From positions 1 to 64,000 of the forward strand of contig JAWNZC010000109.1 in the NCBI GenBank assembly GCA_035771165.1: a stretch of DNA of 64,000 nucleotides, in the 5' to 3' direction. A program made the translations under genes and the position numbers. Under the pieces are notes generated by a model. The model searched no databases and was not told the origin of the DNA. It worked only from the letters and a program-made list of their open reading frames with translations. Source of the stretch: Paragorgia papillata (taxonomy: Eukaryota > Cnidaria > Anthozoa > Scleralcyonacea > Coralliidae). This document shows positions 55,006 through 64,000 of the stretch, piece after piece; position 1 is the first letter of the stretch, and every line of letters starts with the position of its first letter.

Positions 55006-55329
55006 TAAGTGAAGAAGTTTGAACAATGCATTCAGTATTTCGTTATAGCTGGATCAAAAGCTTATATTTTTCCGAAATTTGCAGCGACCACGTACCACGC
55101 GCTCCTGCTTAACTTCTCAACCGCAACTACCAGCAGGGACGTAACCAGGGGGGGAACCGTGGCTCCCCCTTTAGATATAAAACGACAGACATGGGTACGA
55201 GATTTTTTGGAGCGATACACCCCTCGTAACAGGTAATCTTTATTTTGTTTCAAGTAGTGTAATTCATGATAGTGTTTGAAGTTGCCAATGTATAATATTT
55301 AATGATTTAATGTATCAGTCAAATCCAAG

Positions 55330-55346
55330 CCCCCCCCCCCCCCCAG
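55330..55346. repeat. Poly-C tract (mirror poly-G at 55983)
   Basis: A 16-base C run. Its mirror is the G run at 55983-55995 in the right arm. Confidence 0.9.
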
Positions 55347-55677
55347 GCCACTGTGTCGCAATTAACGTGATGTGATGTTTTGTTATACAATATTATACCA
55401 TAATTCTTCTAATAATATACAGTATATATTTATTCAACATGATGTTTACAAAATTATTGTAAAATGTTATGTTTTGTATTGCAAATTAGTTTGCACCAAT
55501 GGGCTATTGCAATTTTACTCATATTGCAACTTTTTTACTGTTGGTAAAACTACTTGGAATTACAAGGAAAGAGGCAATATATATATATATATTTTGATTA
55601 GGGTTGGTGAAAAACCAGTTCCTCATCAGGGGGTGTGAATAAAAATTAGAGCAGCCTGTTGATGCAAAGTAATTTAC

Positions 55678-55915
55678 AATACAACACAACACAACACAAC
55701 ACAACACAACACAACACAACACAACACAACACAACACAACACAACACAACACAACACAACACAACACAACACAGCACAGCACAGCACAGCACAGCACAGC
55801 ACAGCACAGCACAGCACAGCACAGCACAGCACAGCACAGCACAGCACAGCACAGCACAGCACAGCACAGCACAGCACAGCACAGCACAGCACAGCACAGC
55901 ACAACACAACACAAT
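55678..55915. repeat. Pentanucleotide repeat (ACAAC)n-(ACAGC)n
   Basis: ACAAC is repeated to about 55770, then ACAGC to about 55900, and then a few ACAAC. It sits near the centre of the foldback element. Frames through it (SerThrAla-like or CysCysAlaVal) are artefacts. Confidence 0.95.
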
Positions 55916-56281
55916 ACAACATTTTACAATAATTTTGTAAATACATCTTTGAATTAATATAAACTGTATATTGCACAGTGGCCCGGGGGGGGGGGGACGC
56001 TTGGACTTGACTGATACATTAAAGCACAGCCATTACTGTAAATACATTGGCGACTTCAAACACTATTATCATGAATTACACTCTTTTTGAAACAAAATAA
56101 AGATTACCAGTTGCGCGTGTGTTGCTGTACTATTTATACTTATAGTTCCAGATATACTGGTAGTTGCGAGCGGTTGGCGGGTTGAGAAGTTAGGTGGTCG
56201 CTGCAAATTTTGGAAAAATATAAGCTTTTGATCCCGCTATATAACGAAATACTGAATGCATTGTTCAATCTTCATCACTTA

Positions 56282-56369
56282 CCTGGGGAAACGATGAATT
56301 AATTGATTCATTAACAGCACGAGAAACGGCCTCAGAGATCGTACGCGACAGACTTTCTTGATCAGCCAT
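56282..56369 (-). CDS. Short mirrored first exon, right copy
   Basis: The inverse of 54918-55005. ATG is at 56369 on -, open to the GTAAGTG donor. See the left copy for features. Here the codon before the donor is not a stop, so this copy could have spliced onward. Confidence 0.5.
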
Positions 56370-57009
56370 ATTTTATTTATCTGTGATATTCCGGGAAGAC
56401 CTGGTTACCAAGGCCGAATATGGCGCCAATAATAAATTTACACTTGGCACGTTACGTCTCGCTGTTTGTAAATCTATTATATATAAATAATGTTTTTAAG
56501 ACATCGTTCATTTCATTATATGTAAATAATGAATTTGGGCACACGTGTTACTTTTCCTTATTTATATATAATTTTTTTAAGATGCCTATTTCATTATATG
56601 TAAATAATAAAACTAACCGTGTTAGCCTTTTCTTATTTATAAATAATCTTTTTTGTGATGGCGTCCATTTCATTATATATAAATAATGAATTTCTAGTTA
56701 TTGACGATTTACTTATATATAAATAATCAGCGTAAAAGTAACTGATTATATGTAAATAATATCTTTGCAAAACATAATTATTTATAAATAATTTATTAAC
56801 ACGTTGATTATTAGTAAATAATAATATTGCAACTTTAATTATATATAAATCATAACTTGAAAACCTTAATTATTTGTAAATAATGAAGTCCGTTAAAATT
56901 TATTATATATAAATAAGCGTTTCTTTTCAATCACTTATTTATATATAATGGAAAATATGACAAGTATTTTGCTAAATAATAAATTTACACTTGGCGCCCC
57001 ATAGCGGTA

Positions 57010-57190
57010 CATTAACAACTAAACAATGTCTATCACGGTAAGATGGTTAAGTGAGCAAGAAATTCATTCCTACCAAAGTTGATCGTTTTAAAACCATATC
57101 TTCCAATAATTCTGCAAGAAACAGTATTTACTGCACGCAAAGGATTGTGGTTAAATGTACAAGTCGCCATCTTTTTCGGTACGATAAATT
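57010..57190. mobile_element. MITE right part
   Basis: Closely matches 13108-13291, ending GTCGCCATCTTTTTCGGTACGAT. Its left end is at 54253. Confidence 0.75.
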
Positions 57191-58223
57191 GGTAAAAACG
57201 TGTATTATACTTGGCAATGCCAGTACCTGAGAAGATACACATGAGTAGGACCCAAATACGAGGGCCCATGCCATATATGGCATATATCGCCTTTTATGTT
57301 CTTCATAGTAGGTGTAATACGACCTTTCGATTATATTGATAAATCGGTAAAGAACACAAAATCTTTGGCTTTGAAAAAAATATATAAAAGTTGCATGATG
57401 TCTTTATCAAGACTTGATGAGTTGAAGTATATGAGTTCAGTAATGGTGATACAAATTGAAACAACTTGCCACCCAATAATCGATTTCTTTAAGTTACTGC
57501 GTGTTTAATATAAGAAGAGAGGATAAATGGATAATAAGTCAAGATATCTAGTCTGAGCATAGCTTGATAGCTAGTGCATGTAGTCTGAGCATCAACTCTC
57601 ATACTCTGAAAATATAATATATTAGGCAAGGTTATAAATCAAGCGCTTTACTTCACTATACGCGCGCAATGATAATCAACATTCTCTGAAGGTCTGAAAC
57701 GGTCGGGTTGTTTGACGCGTATTAAAAGTCTTTTAAGAAGCAGTTATGCTGTCTCAGACCTGCACCGAATATTTATTCAGGACAACTGTCTGGGTGTCAT
57801 ACTTTACTGATAATTCTAAAAATATATACCAATTATAATTTATATATAGCGACAACCGTATAAAGCTAAATAACCAAGCACTTAAATACAATTTTCTGAG
57901 AACGATTAGTGGCAAATATATTTTTAAGTAACCTTGATTAAAAGAACAATATAGTCTTTCTTGCTAATCTTGTGTATACAATATACGTGCATGCAGATTT
58001 TTATAGCACATTATCTAAATATATTAAATGTATATATCTATCAACAACAACAATCGTCATCATGACATCATAATAATGGAAACTTTATTAATATAAGTTT
58101 TTCTTAGATATATACAATTGCAAATCTCACTTCTTGAGGTAACTCACAATTGGCTACTTGAATCACATATGATTATATTCAGTATTAACTTTTATAAAAC
58201 AACAGAAGAAATTTACACTTAAA
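57191..58223. other. Intergenic sequence
   Basis: AT-rich, with short open frames only. Nothing can be supported. Confidence 0.5.
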
Positions 58224-58645
58224 CATTTAGTAGTTCAGGATTGGTCCATTCTTTGTTTCTACAACAGAAGAAATAATACGTTGTTCTAATAGCGATAGAG
58301 ATCATGTTTGATGTTTGTTATCTAGTCCTAAATCATTCAACATTTCAGTAAAAGTATGGCATTCTTTATCGAAAATTCCGAGTGAGCTGATGGAAAGATT
58401 AACAAATTTTACACTTATAAAGTCCTCCTTCTGCTTTCTCACTAGATCTTTGTACTTAGCTTTCTTCCGGTTTACGTTGTTGGTCAGGTTAGACTCAAAT
58501 CCTAAGGTAAGTTCAATAATGTAGAGGTGTTTGTTCGAAGTGGAAAGAAGTAAATCGGGGCGCTGTTCGTCTCCAGTTATAATTGAGGGGCTTTCAAATC
58601 CAGGAAAATCAACAAACTGTTTACATCCGTTTACAGCCGTTTATT
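58224..58645 (-). pseudogene. Retrotransposon-type PD-(D/E)XK endonuclease fragment
   Basis: On - the reading is FVDFPGFESPSIITGDEQ, then RPDLLLSTSNKHLYIIELTLGFE, a PD...E-x-T arrangement followed by a conserved-looking K-x-KY. After one shift near 58310 it ends RTTYYFFCCRNKEW and stops near 58222. The layout resembles the restriction-like endonuclease tail that follows reverse transcriptase in some non-LTR elements and is abundant in invertebrate genomes. The upstream part is cut off at the AAT microsatellite, so RT is absent. Confidence 0.6.
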
Positions 58646-58646
58646 A

Positions 58647-58860
<214 letters not shown>

Positions 58861-59029
58861 TAGGATGATATTATCATAAGTAAGATGATAATGATGACGA
58901 CGATGACAATGACGGTTACATTCAGGATGGGATGATGACGATAATGATGATGATGATGATAATGGCGACGATGATAATGATCATGTGGTCATGCCAACAC
59001 TGTTGTATCATTTTCAACAAGAAAACGCC

Positions 59030-59370
59030 TTCGACTTCGAATAGGTACATATTGACCTAAATGTCTTGTATAGCGAGTATAAACTATATATAACTGTGGT
59101 GCGTTGGTCAACATTGTCTGACTTCATAATTTTTCTTGATATTTTAACTAAAGTTCTAACTTGGTAAAAGTAGTTGCACATCAAAATTTCAGAAAATTCG
59201 ACACTTTTCTACCTTCTTTTCAAAAATGAAATATTTTCGGCCTAAAGACGTTAAATAGAGAGTATAATTAAACTGCATACGACGGTGTTGTGTTGGTTCA
59301 CATTGTTTGACTTCTTGGTTTCTCTCGATATTTTGCCCATAGTCTACTTGGTAAAAGTGTGTATAAGCTG
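59030..59370. repeat. Dispersed tandem repeat, copies 1 and 2
   Basis: A unit of about 190 bp containing GGTCAACATTGTCTGACTTC, TTTTTCTTGATATTTTAACTAAAG and CATTTTCGG-like parts occurs here and, partly, again from about 59285. A third copy, with a partial fourth, is at 62820-63060. Confidence 0.7.
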
Positions 59371-59819
59371 TAAACTCTGCTTAAATTTTCAGTTTAATAT
59401 ATAAAAGAAGACAGAGAAGAATTAGTATTTTGCATCTGATCACAGCATAGGTTTAAAAGCTGCTGTACTACAAAATCAAGACAATAAATGTATACACATT
59501 ACACATATATTCAGGACTCTATAAATCAGATAGTCCTCAGTAACTGTAAGTAGATACAAGACCAGCCAGGTGGGTGACACTGAAAGAGATAAGGTGCCTT
59601 CATCTGGAACACAACTGTTCGACACTATAAACAGAAAAAGATAATATGCGATGTTTATAGATGTGCATATTCAGCAAATAAACACAGCTCTTTGATACAA
59701 TTTATATTATCATAAGAGTGGACAATTGCATAATATAAATAGTTCTGTGTCAGTCTGTGTCAAAGACAAAGATTCATGTAAGAGCTCAGTTGTAATTGAA
59801 ATAGCTATAATATATATAA
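59371..59819. other. Intergenic sequence
   Basis: No feature is supported. Confidence 0.5.
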
Positions 59820-59825
59820 CAATTA

Positions 59826-59946
59826 TTACGGGACAATGAACTCGGGTGGAGAATAACCAACCAACAGCTCCCAACTTGACCCTGTAGCTAGTAAACTGAA
59901 GGTTGTGGGTTTGAATCCCAGCTGGGCCAAGTTGATTTTTCTCTAC
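59826..59946 (+). repeat. SINE-like repeat with pol III B-box
   Basis: It begins ATTACGGGACAATGAACTCGG, a segment also at 31346-31377. It continues to a tRNA-like part CCTGTAGCTAGTAAACTG...GGTTTGAATCCCAGC (B-box at about 59910-59925). The A-box is weak. Confidence 0.5.
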
Positions 59947-59989
59947 TTGTCCAGTATATGGTTCATCACTCAGAGTAACACCTAATATC

Positions 59990-59991
<2 letters not shown>

Positions 59992-60029
<38 letters not shown>
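59992..60029. repeat. (TA)n microsatellite
   Basis: A TA run just 3' of the Penelope-like element, a frequent kind of target for such elements. Confidence 0.9.
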
Positions 60030-60031
<2 letters not shown>

Positions 60032-60060
60032 AAGCATGAAGTATAGTTACCTTAAAGTCT

Positions 60061-60101
60061 TCGCTACCAGAGGTTTCACCCTAAACGGGATCATCAGGCG
60101 A
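60061..60101 (-). ncRNA. Hammerhead ribozyme motif at the 3' end of the Penelope-like element
   Basis: On -: stem I is TCGC (60101-60098) with GCGA (60064-60061). Core CTGATGA is at 60097-60091. Stem II is CCC/GGG with loop GTTTA and a T-T mismatch at its base, then GAAA. Stem III is ACC/GGT with loop TCT, and the cleavage triplet GTA precedes 60064. The minimal stem III and GTH triplet fit the type I hammerheads known from Penelope-like elements. The mismatch may weaken activity. Confidence 0.72.
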
Positions 60102-61256
60102 CTGAAAAATATCGGTTAGTGGGCTGCTTAAATGCGTTGGTTGGGACGTGGGTGTGGGCGTCGAAACGTCCAGCGCATTCCTTTGGAGCGTGGGTGTGGG
60201 CGTCGAAACGTTGCGCGCATTCCTTTGATTGTTTAGGTTGTTGATCCGAAATCTATTTTTGTGCCGACAGGTCGAAACTATTTCTGATCTTTTGTTTAGT
60301 AAAAATTGTTTATAAGTTTTTCGTCCAAACATAAATTGGATCTTTTTTATCCTCCCGTGTAAGAAATTGAGTGTTTTAGTATAGACCAGGTCATGTCGAA
60401 AGTTTGGGTTTTTTCTTTTAGATTCCAAATGTATTTCGAAAGTTCCGTCTCGTTTGAATACTTTTTATTCTGGAAAGATTTAGTATGGTTACGATATCGC
60501 TCTTTAAATGTACTTGCTGTCATGCCAATGTATTGCTTAGTGATGTTCGTGTTGCTTATGGAAATAGATGCCTTGTGTACTATGTTGTTTGTCATGCATT
60601 GCCCACGTAGGGGGCAATTGTCCTTAATCCTGCAATTGCAACTGCTTGTAACTATGCTTAGTGGCTTGCTTTTCCTGATTGTGCGTGAATTATGTTTCGT
60701 GATAATAGACTTGACGTTGTTCATGCAACTATAGCTAATCTTGACTGTGTTTCTGTTAAAAAGTTTGTGAAGCTTGTGTCCTGGTGGAAAGTGCTTGTCA
60801 ATAAGGCTAAGAAGGTTGCGTCCTATGTTTGTTTTGACATTTTTGTTAAATGGAGGGTTAAACCAGATGATATTGCGGTGTCTATTTCTGCGTGTTTGCT
60901 GTGGTGATTCTTGTGTGTAGTTTAGCTCATGGTTGAAATTGCTGCGCCTTAATGCATTTTGGTAAATTGGTGCGGTTTCATGGAATGTCCGCTCGTCAGA
61001 CGAGAGGAGGGAAATGCGCTTGTTGATTGATGTAGGTAGCTGTCTTAAAATGCCTGGTGGGTGGTTTGATTGCTTGTTTATGTATAATGGATCGTCATTG
61101 GGCTTTCGAAAAGGTTTATATTTTCCATTGCTTAGGTCGAAAGTAACGTCTAAAAAGTTTACTGAAATTAAATTTGCTTCTGCCGTGATTTTTAAGCCAA
61201 ACTGTTCGAAACTTTTGTGAAGATCTTTTCTTGTTTTGTCTGCCAATCGTGCGGTC
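60081..61256 (-). pseudogene. Penelope-like element: RT C-terminus and GIY-YIG endonuclease
   Basis: Frame 60347-61246 reads the C-terminal RT part (SVNFLDVTFDLSNGKYKPF, PLYINKQSNHPP) and a linker with CNCRIKDNCPLRGQC, a Cys cluster found in these elements. Then comes the GIY-YIG nuclease: KQYIGMTASTFKERYRNHTKSF. One shift near 60390 leads to frame 60081-60428 with KRSEIVSTCRHKNRF, the usual C-terminal block. The RT catalytic palm lies 5' of this and is missing: the copy is 5'-truncated at a TA tract (61264). It is a dead, fairly young copy. Confidence 0.88.
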
Positions 61257-61263
61257 GTATTTT

Positions 61264-61321
61264 TTAGTACTGCATATATGTATGTATATACTGTATTTTA
61301 GTACTGTATATATATATATAA

Positions 61322-61355
<34 letters not shown>

Positions 61356-61400
61356 TTGTACTGTATATATATACTTATATATATATACAGTACAATGATA
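61264..61400. repeat. TA-rich palindromic tract
   Basis: TACTGTATATATATATA and its inverse around ATCATTGTACTG form a set of nested inverted TA repeats where the Penelope-like element is cut. Confidence 0.8.
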
Positions 61401-62768
61401 GCCTAACTCACATTACTAAGCCTTTGAGTGGTTTAATAAAAGAGGCATGGTACAGGTTGTACATCAACAAATAAGCAGCTCTGATACACTTTGAGTATGA
61501 GCTAGCTCTGTAACAGCTGCACAGCTAAAACAAGCATAATAAAGACATCTTCTGCCATTTATATCATCGGCTAATATTATATGTAAATAGAGCTCTGTGG
61601 CACAGTATAAATAAAGCAATATAAATACATGTACACAAGCTGTACTTGTGCACCAGCAAAGAAACAAAAACATATATATAAAAATATATATGTGACACTA
61701 AATTGAGATACTGTAAATGTATTAACCATACAGTAATGTAAACACATATATAATACATATTTAAGTGACATAATTTATAAACATAAGCTATGATTGAACA
61801 AACTGTGCTATAACTTAGGGCTAAGATGAGGCATGGCATAATTGCAGGCACACTATAGTTTACTGTACTTTATTTATGTACATAAAACATAACAAAACAC
61901 AGCTCTGGCATTGTTTTACTGCACATGGATGGACCAATTTATACATGGGCTGTCATTTGCATCTCTGTACGTTTCGAAATAACTAAATAAGTCCAACAAA
62001 TCTATCTAACACGTTTCTTCATGTAAACAATTCATTGGCAATTGTACAGCAAAGACATATTCTCTGCAGAAGCTCGCAATCTGCGTGCGATATCTCACAA
62101 ATTTTAATACAATTCACTTCTTACCTGGTTATTTACTCCTTTCAATGGTCTTGACACAAGTTGAATATCTTTAGTTTTCTTGTTTCTTCTATATTTTGTA
62201 ACGATATCCAATTTCCAGGCGGTTTTCCATCATATATCCCACCAACAAAACGAAGCACTTGTATCACAAAGACATGCCTCGGCCGCGCGCGACGTCTCAA
62301 GAATATCGCTCCAAACAAATTAATGAGACCCAAAGTCGAAAAACAAAAAAGAAACGAGCTTAAGTTAACACTTTGGCTTTCCGACAAGCACAAAATAAAT
62401 ACCAGATCGGTTAAGACTAAAAAGTTATTTGAAGCTTTAAATTGTTATATTTTAGCGTTCGGGCTCGAATTTTTGCGAAAAGTGCTCACAAAGAATGAAG
62501 GCATGATCGCGCGAGAACAAAGATCACCATGGCAATCTTGGTACCACTGTGATCCTCTTGTATTCCCCTCCCCCCTCCCCCCCCAATATCGTATTTAACA
62601 TAGGAAACCCAAGCGCTTCAGAGCTATAAAAAGATGGCGCATATTTTTCAGAATTTAATTCGTCACCAGTCTCCCAAATATGCTGACCATTGAAAAAAAA
62701 ATATGCCACGTTCACCTCTGGCGATTTTGATCCATTTTGTGCCAAGCGTGGCAAGTCTAAAATCTGAA
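61401..62768. other. Intergenic sequence
   Basis: AT-rich to 62150. The + frame 62161-62598 (145 codons, Lys/Arg-rich) and others show no motif. No RNA gene is seen. Confidence 0.45.
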
Positions 62769-62822
62769 GGGAGACTAATTAGTCTCCCTTTCCACGCAGG
62801 GGAGACTACTAAATAGTCTCCG
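62769..62822. repeat. Short palindromes with AGTCTCC
   Basis: The perfect 20-bp palindrome GGGAGACTAATTAGTCTCCC is followed by a second inverted pair, GGAGACTACTAAATAGTCTCC, a possible terminator-like or MITE end structure. Confidence 0.7.
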
Positions 62823-63060
62823 TTGAATAATGTCTCTCAGTTCACATTGTTTGATCTTATAATTTTTCTTGATATTTTAACTAAAGTTTTATCTTGGTAA
62901 AGGTTGACTTATCTGAAAATTTCAGACAATTTGACTTATTCCTTCCATCTTTTCCGAAAATGTGGTATTTTCGGCTAAAGGTGTTATTATAGAGAGAGTA
63001 TAAACCGCATATATGGGGTGATGTGTTGGTTGACATTGTTTGACTTAACGGACATACTCT
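62820..63060. repeat. Dispersed tandem repeat, copy 3
   Basis: Matches 59106-59360: TTTTTCTTGATATTTTAACTAAAG, ATTTTCGGC, GTGTTGGTTGACATTGTTTGACTT at the end. A further partial start follows at 63040. Confidence 0.7.
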
Positions 63061-64000
63061 ACCCCTTGAGCCCCTCCCACGAATTGATTTTGCCCCCCCC
63101 CCAGTAATACCGAAATAAATGAGCAAAGAATAAAGCAATAAAGATATAAAAGGAAAATTTCGGACTCCGGCTATTACCATAGATATAGATAAACAGGTAT
63201 ACTAATAGATAAATCTTTATATTAGTTAAATAGTTTTTATTTTGATAACATTATGTGGTGACGAAAAATCTTTTTATAGTTCCTCACAAAATTTTCCATA
63301 TTGTATTTGAAAGTGAACAGGCTGATGAGTTCTGACACCTCCGAAACAGTCAGAAATGTGTTGTATTTTAACTAGTTTTTATGACATTTTATGACCTTCA
63401 GTGATCTTAAAAATCACCCCTCAGGATGCAGGAAATGGCATTTCCGAGACTCTAAATTTCAAAAATTTCCCGGGGGGCATGCCCCCGGACCCCCTAGAAG
63501 AGTTCCTTTTTGGGAACTCTAAGTTCGTAATTTGATACAATGTAGCTGTCATGCATCCGTTAATTAATAATAGTATTTGGAATTCAAATTTTTGAGGCTG
63601 ATTGGTAATCTTTATACTATATATCAAAACATCGTTTTCCAAAAAAATTACCATTCTAGGGTATTCTGTAATATTATTAATATAATTCTGTATACTCTTA
63701 TCTACTACCTTAATAAACGATCGACGTCGCGAGCATCGCTGTACCTCTATTTTTAGGGTTACTGTAGACCTCCAAACCATAGTTTTTAAATTTTGTTATT
63801 CGCTGAAAGTGAAGCACTTTATGAGGGCTTTCAGATTCCGGAAATGTTTTTTTTATATTTCTAAGCAAGGGAAAAAGTGACAAGAGGTTTCTTTCACACG
63901 GATTTTCCTGAAAGAAATATTTTGAACTAAAGTAAGAAATTTAAAAGGCTATAAGTGAACACAAATTTATCAAAATCGTCTAAAAATTGATATTCGAGTA
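63061..64000. other. Intergenic sequence with a GC-rich palindrome
   Basis: CCCGGGGGGCATGCCCCCGG (63469-63488) is a GC-rich near-perfect palindrome in AT-rich DNA, within a wider repeat-like segment (63410-63520). No gene can be supported. The poly-C run at 63092 is of low complexity. Confidence 0.5.

Larger units (their letters stand above)
54283..57003. mobile_element. Foldback element with 6-bp target duplication, 2.7 kb
   Basis: GCGGTA flanks it (54277-54282, 57004-57009). The ends are TATGGGGCGCCAAGTG and the inverse, CACTTGGCGCCCCATA. The two arms mirror each other around 55643 over more than 1 kb each. The outer 550 bp of each arm is an array of TTATTTATATATAAT-type palindromes. Inside lies a mirrored short coding exon, then a poly-C/poly-G tract. 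The centre holds a pentanucleotide repeat. The left arm has an extra block (about 55137-55230) absent on the right. Confidence 0.88.

Noticed and set aside
55519..55976. Cys/Val/Leu-rich and Thr/Gln-rich ORFs
   Set aside because: They are pure translations of the ACAAC/ACAGC microsatellite.
60393..61220. + strand ORFs over the Penelope-like gene
   Set aside because: They are antisense shadows of the GIY-YIG and RT reading.

Overview
The window is eukaryotic, transposon-saturated DNA, most likely from a marine invertebrate and plausibly a cnidarian. Genes have GT-AG introns. Mobile DNA is of metazoan types: Polinton/Maverick-like, BEL/Pao, Ty3/gypsy, Penelope-like, P-element-like, TA-target MITEs, tRNA-derived SINEs and hammerhead-ribozyme tandem repeats. 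The host assignment is an inference. No ordinary single-copy host gene could be supported except a two-exon fragment carried inside a nested insertion.

Left part (1-16 kb). A Polinton-like element (A, 37-11766) begins AGTA, ends TACT, and is flanked by hexamers CCCACT/GCCACT. Its interior holds a giant imperfect palindrome (about 2950-9745). Both arms carry a packaging-type P-loop ATPase gene facing outward and a RING-type zinc protein gene facing inward, and a 21-bp minisatellite sits around the centre. Next come a decayed P-element-like transposase, two MITEs and an inverted duplication of an unrecognised gene fragment.

Middle-left (16-29 kb). A nearly intact 6.5-kb DNA transposon (16244-22734) sits inside a tRNA-like tandem repeat. 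It carries a three-exon chromodomain gene on + and a nine-exon, 848-codon DDE-type transposase gene on -, which is in frame throughout with one TGA. More tRNA-like repeat units with nested MITEs, several hairpin repeats and a 1.5-kb foldback element with a perfect 9-bp target duplication follow.

Middle (29-39 kb). This part holds an internally deleted Ty3/gypsy element with 5-bp duplications, a gag fragment of another gypsy element, and a second Polinton-like element (B, 33761-37605) with a perfect 6-bp duplication GCCGTG. B has the same terminal-repeat family as A but different genes. It is followed by a retrozyme-like array: four type I hammerhead ribozymes spaced exactly 277 bp apart.

Right part (39-64 kb). 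A BEL/Pao retrotransposon (39059-48138, genes on -) is inserted in a hairpin repeat and is itself split by an insertion carrying two exons of a cellular-type gene and an array of a 15-bp palindrome. Mostly unannotatable sequence follows. Then come a 2.7-kb foldback element (54283-57003) with a 6-bp duplication inside a MITE, a retrotransposon endonuclease fragment, and a 5'-truncated Penelope-like element with a hammerhead motif at its 3' end.

The strongest candidate for something undescribed is the pair A/B. These are two Polinton-like elements with related termini. Each carries a different subset of genes, and each is built as an inverted dimer, as expected of snap-back products of protein-primed linear DNA replication. 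The 16-22.7 kb transposon is the second candidate.
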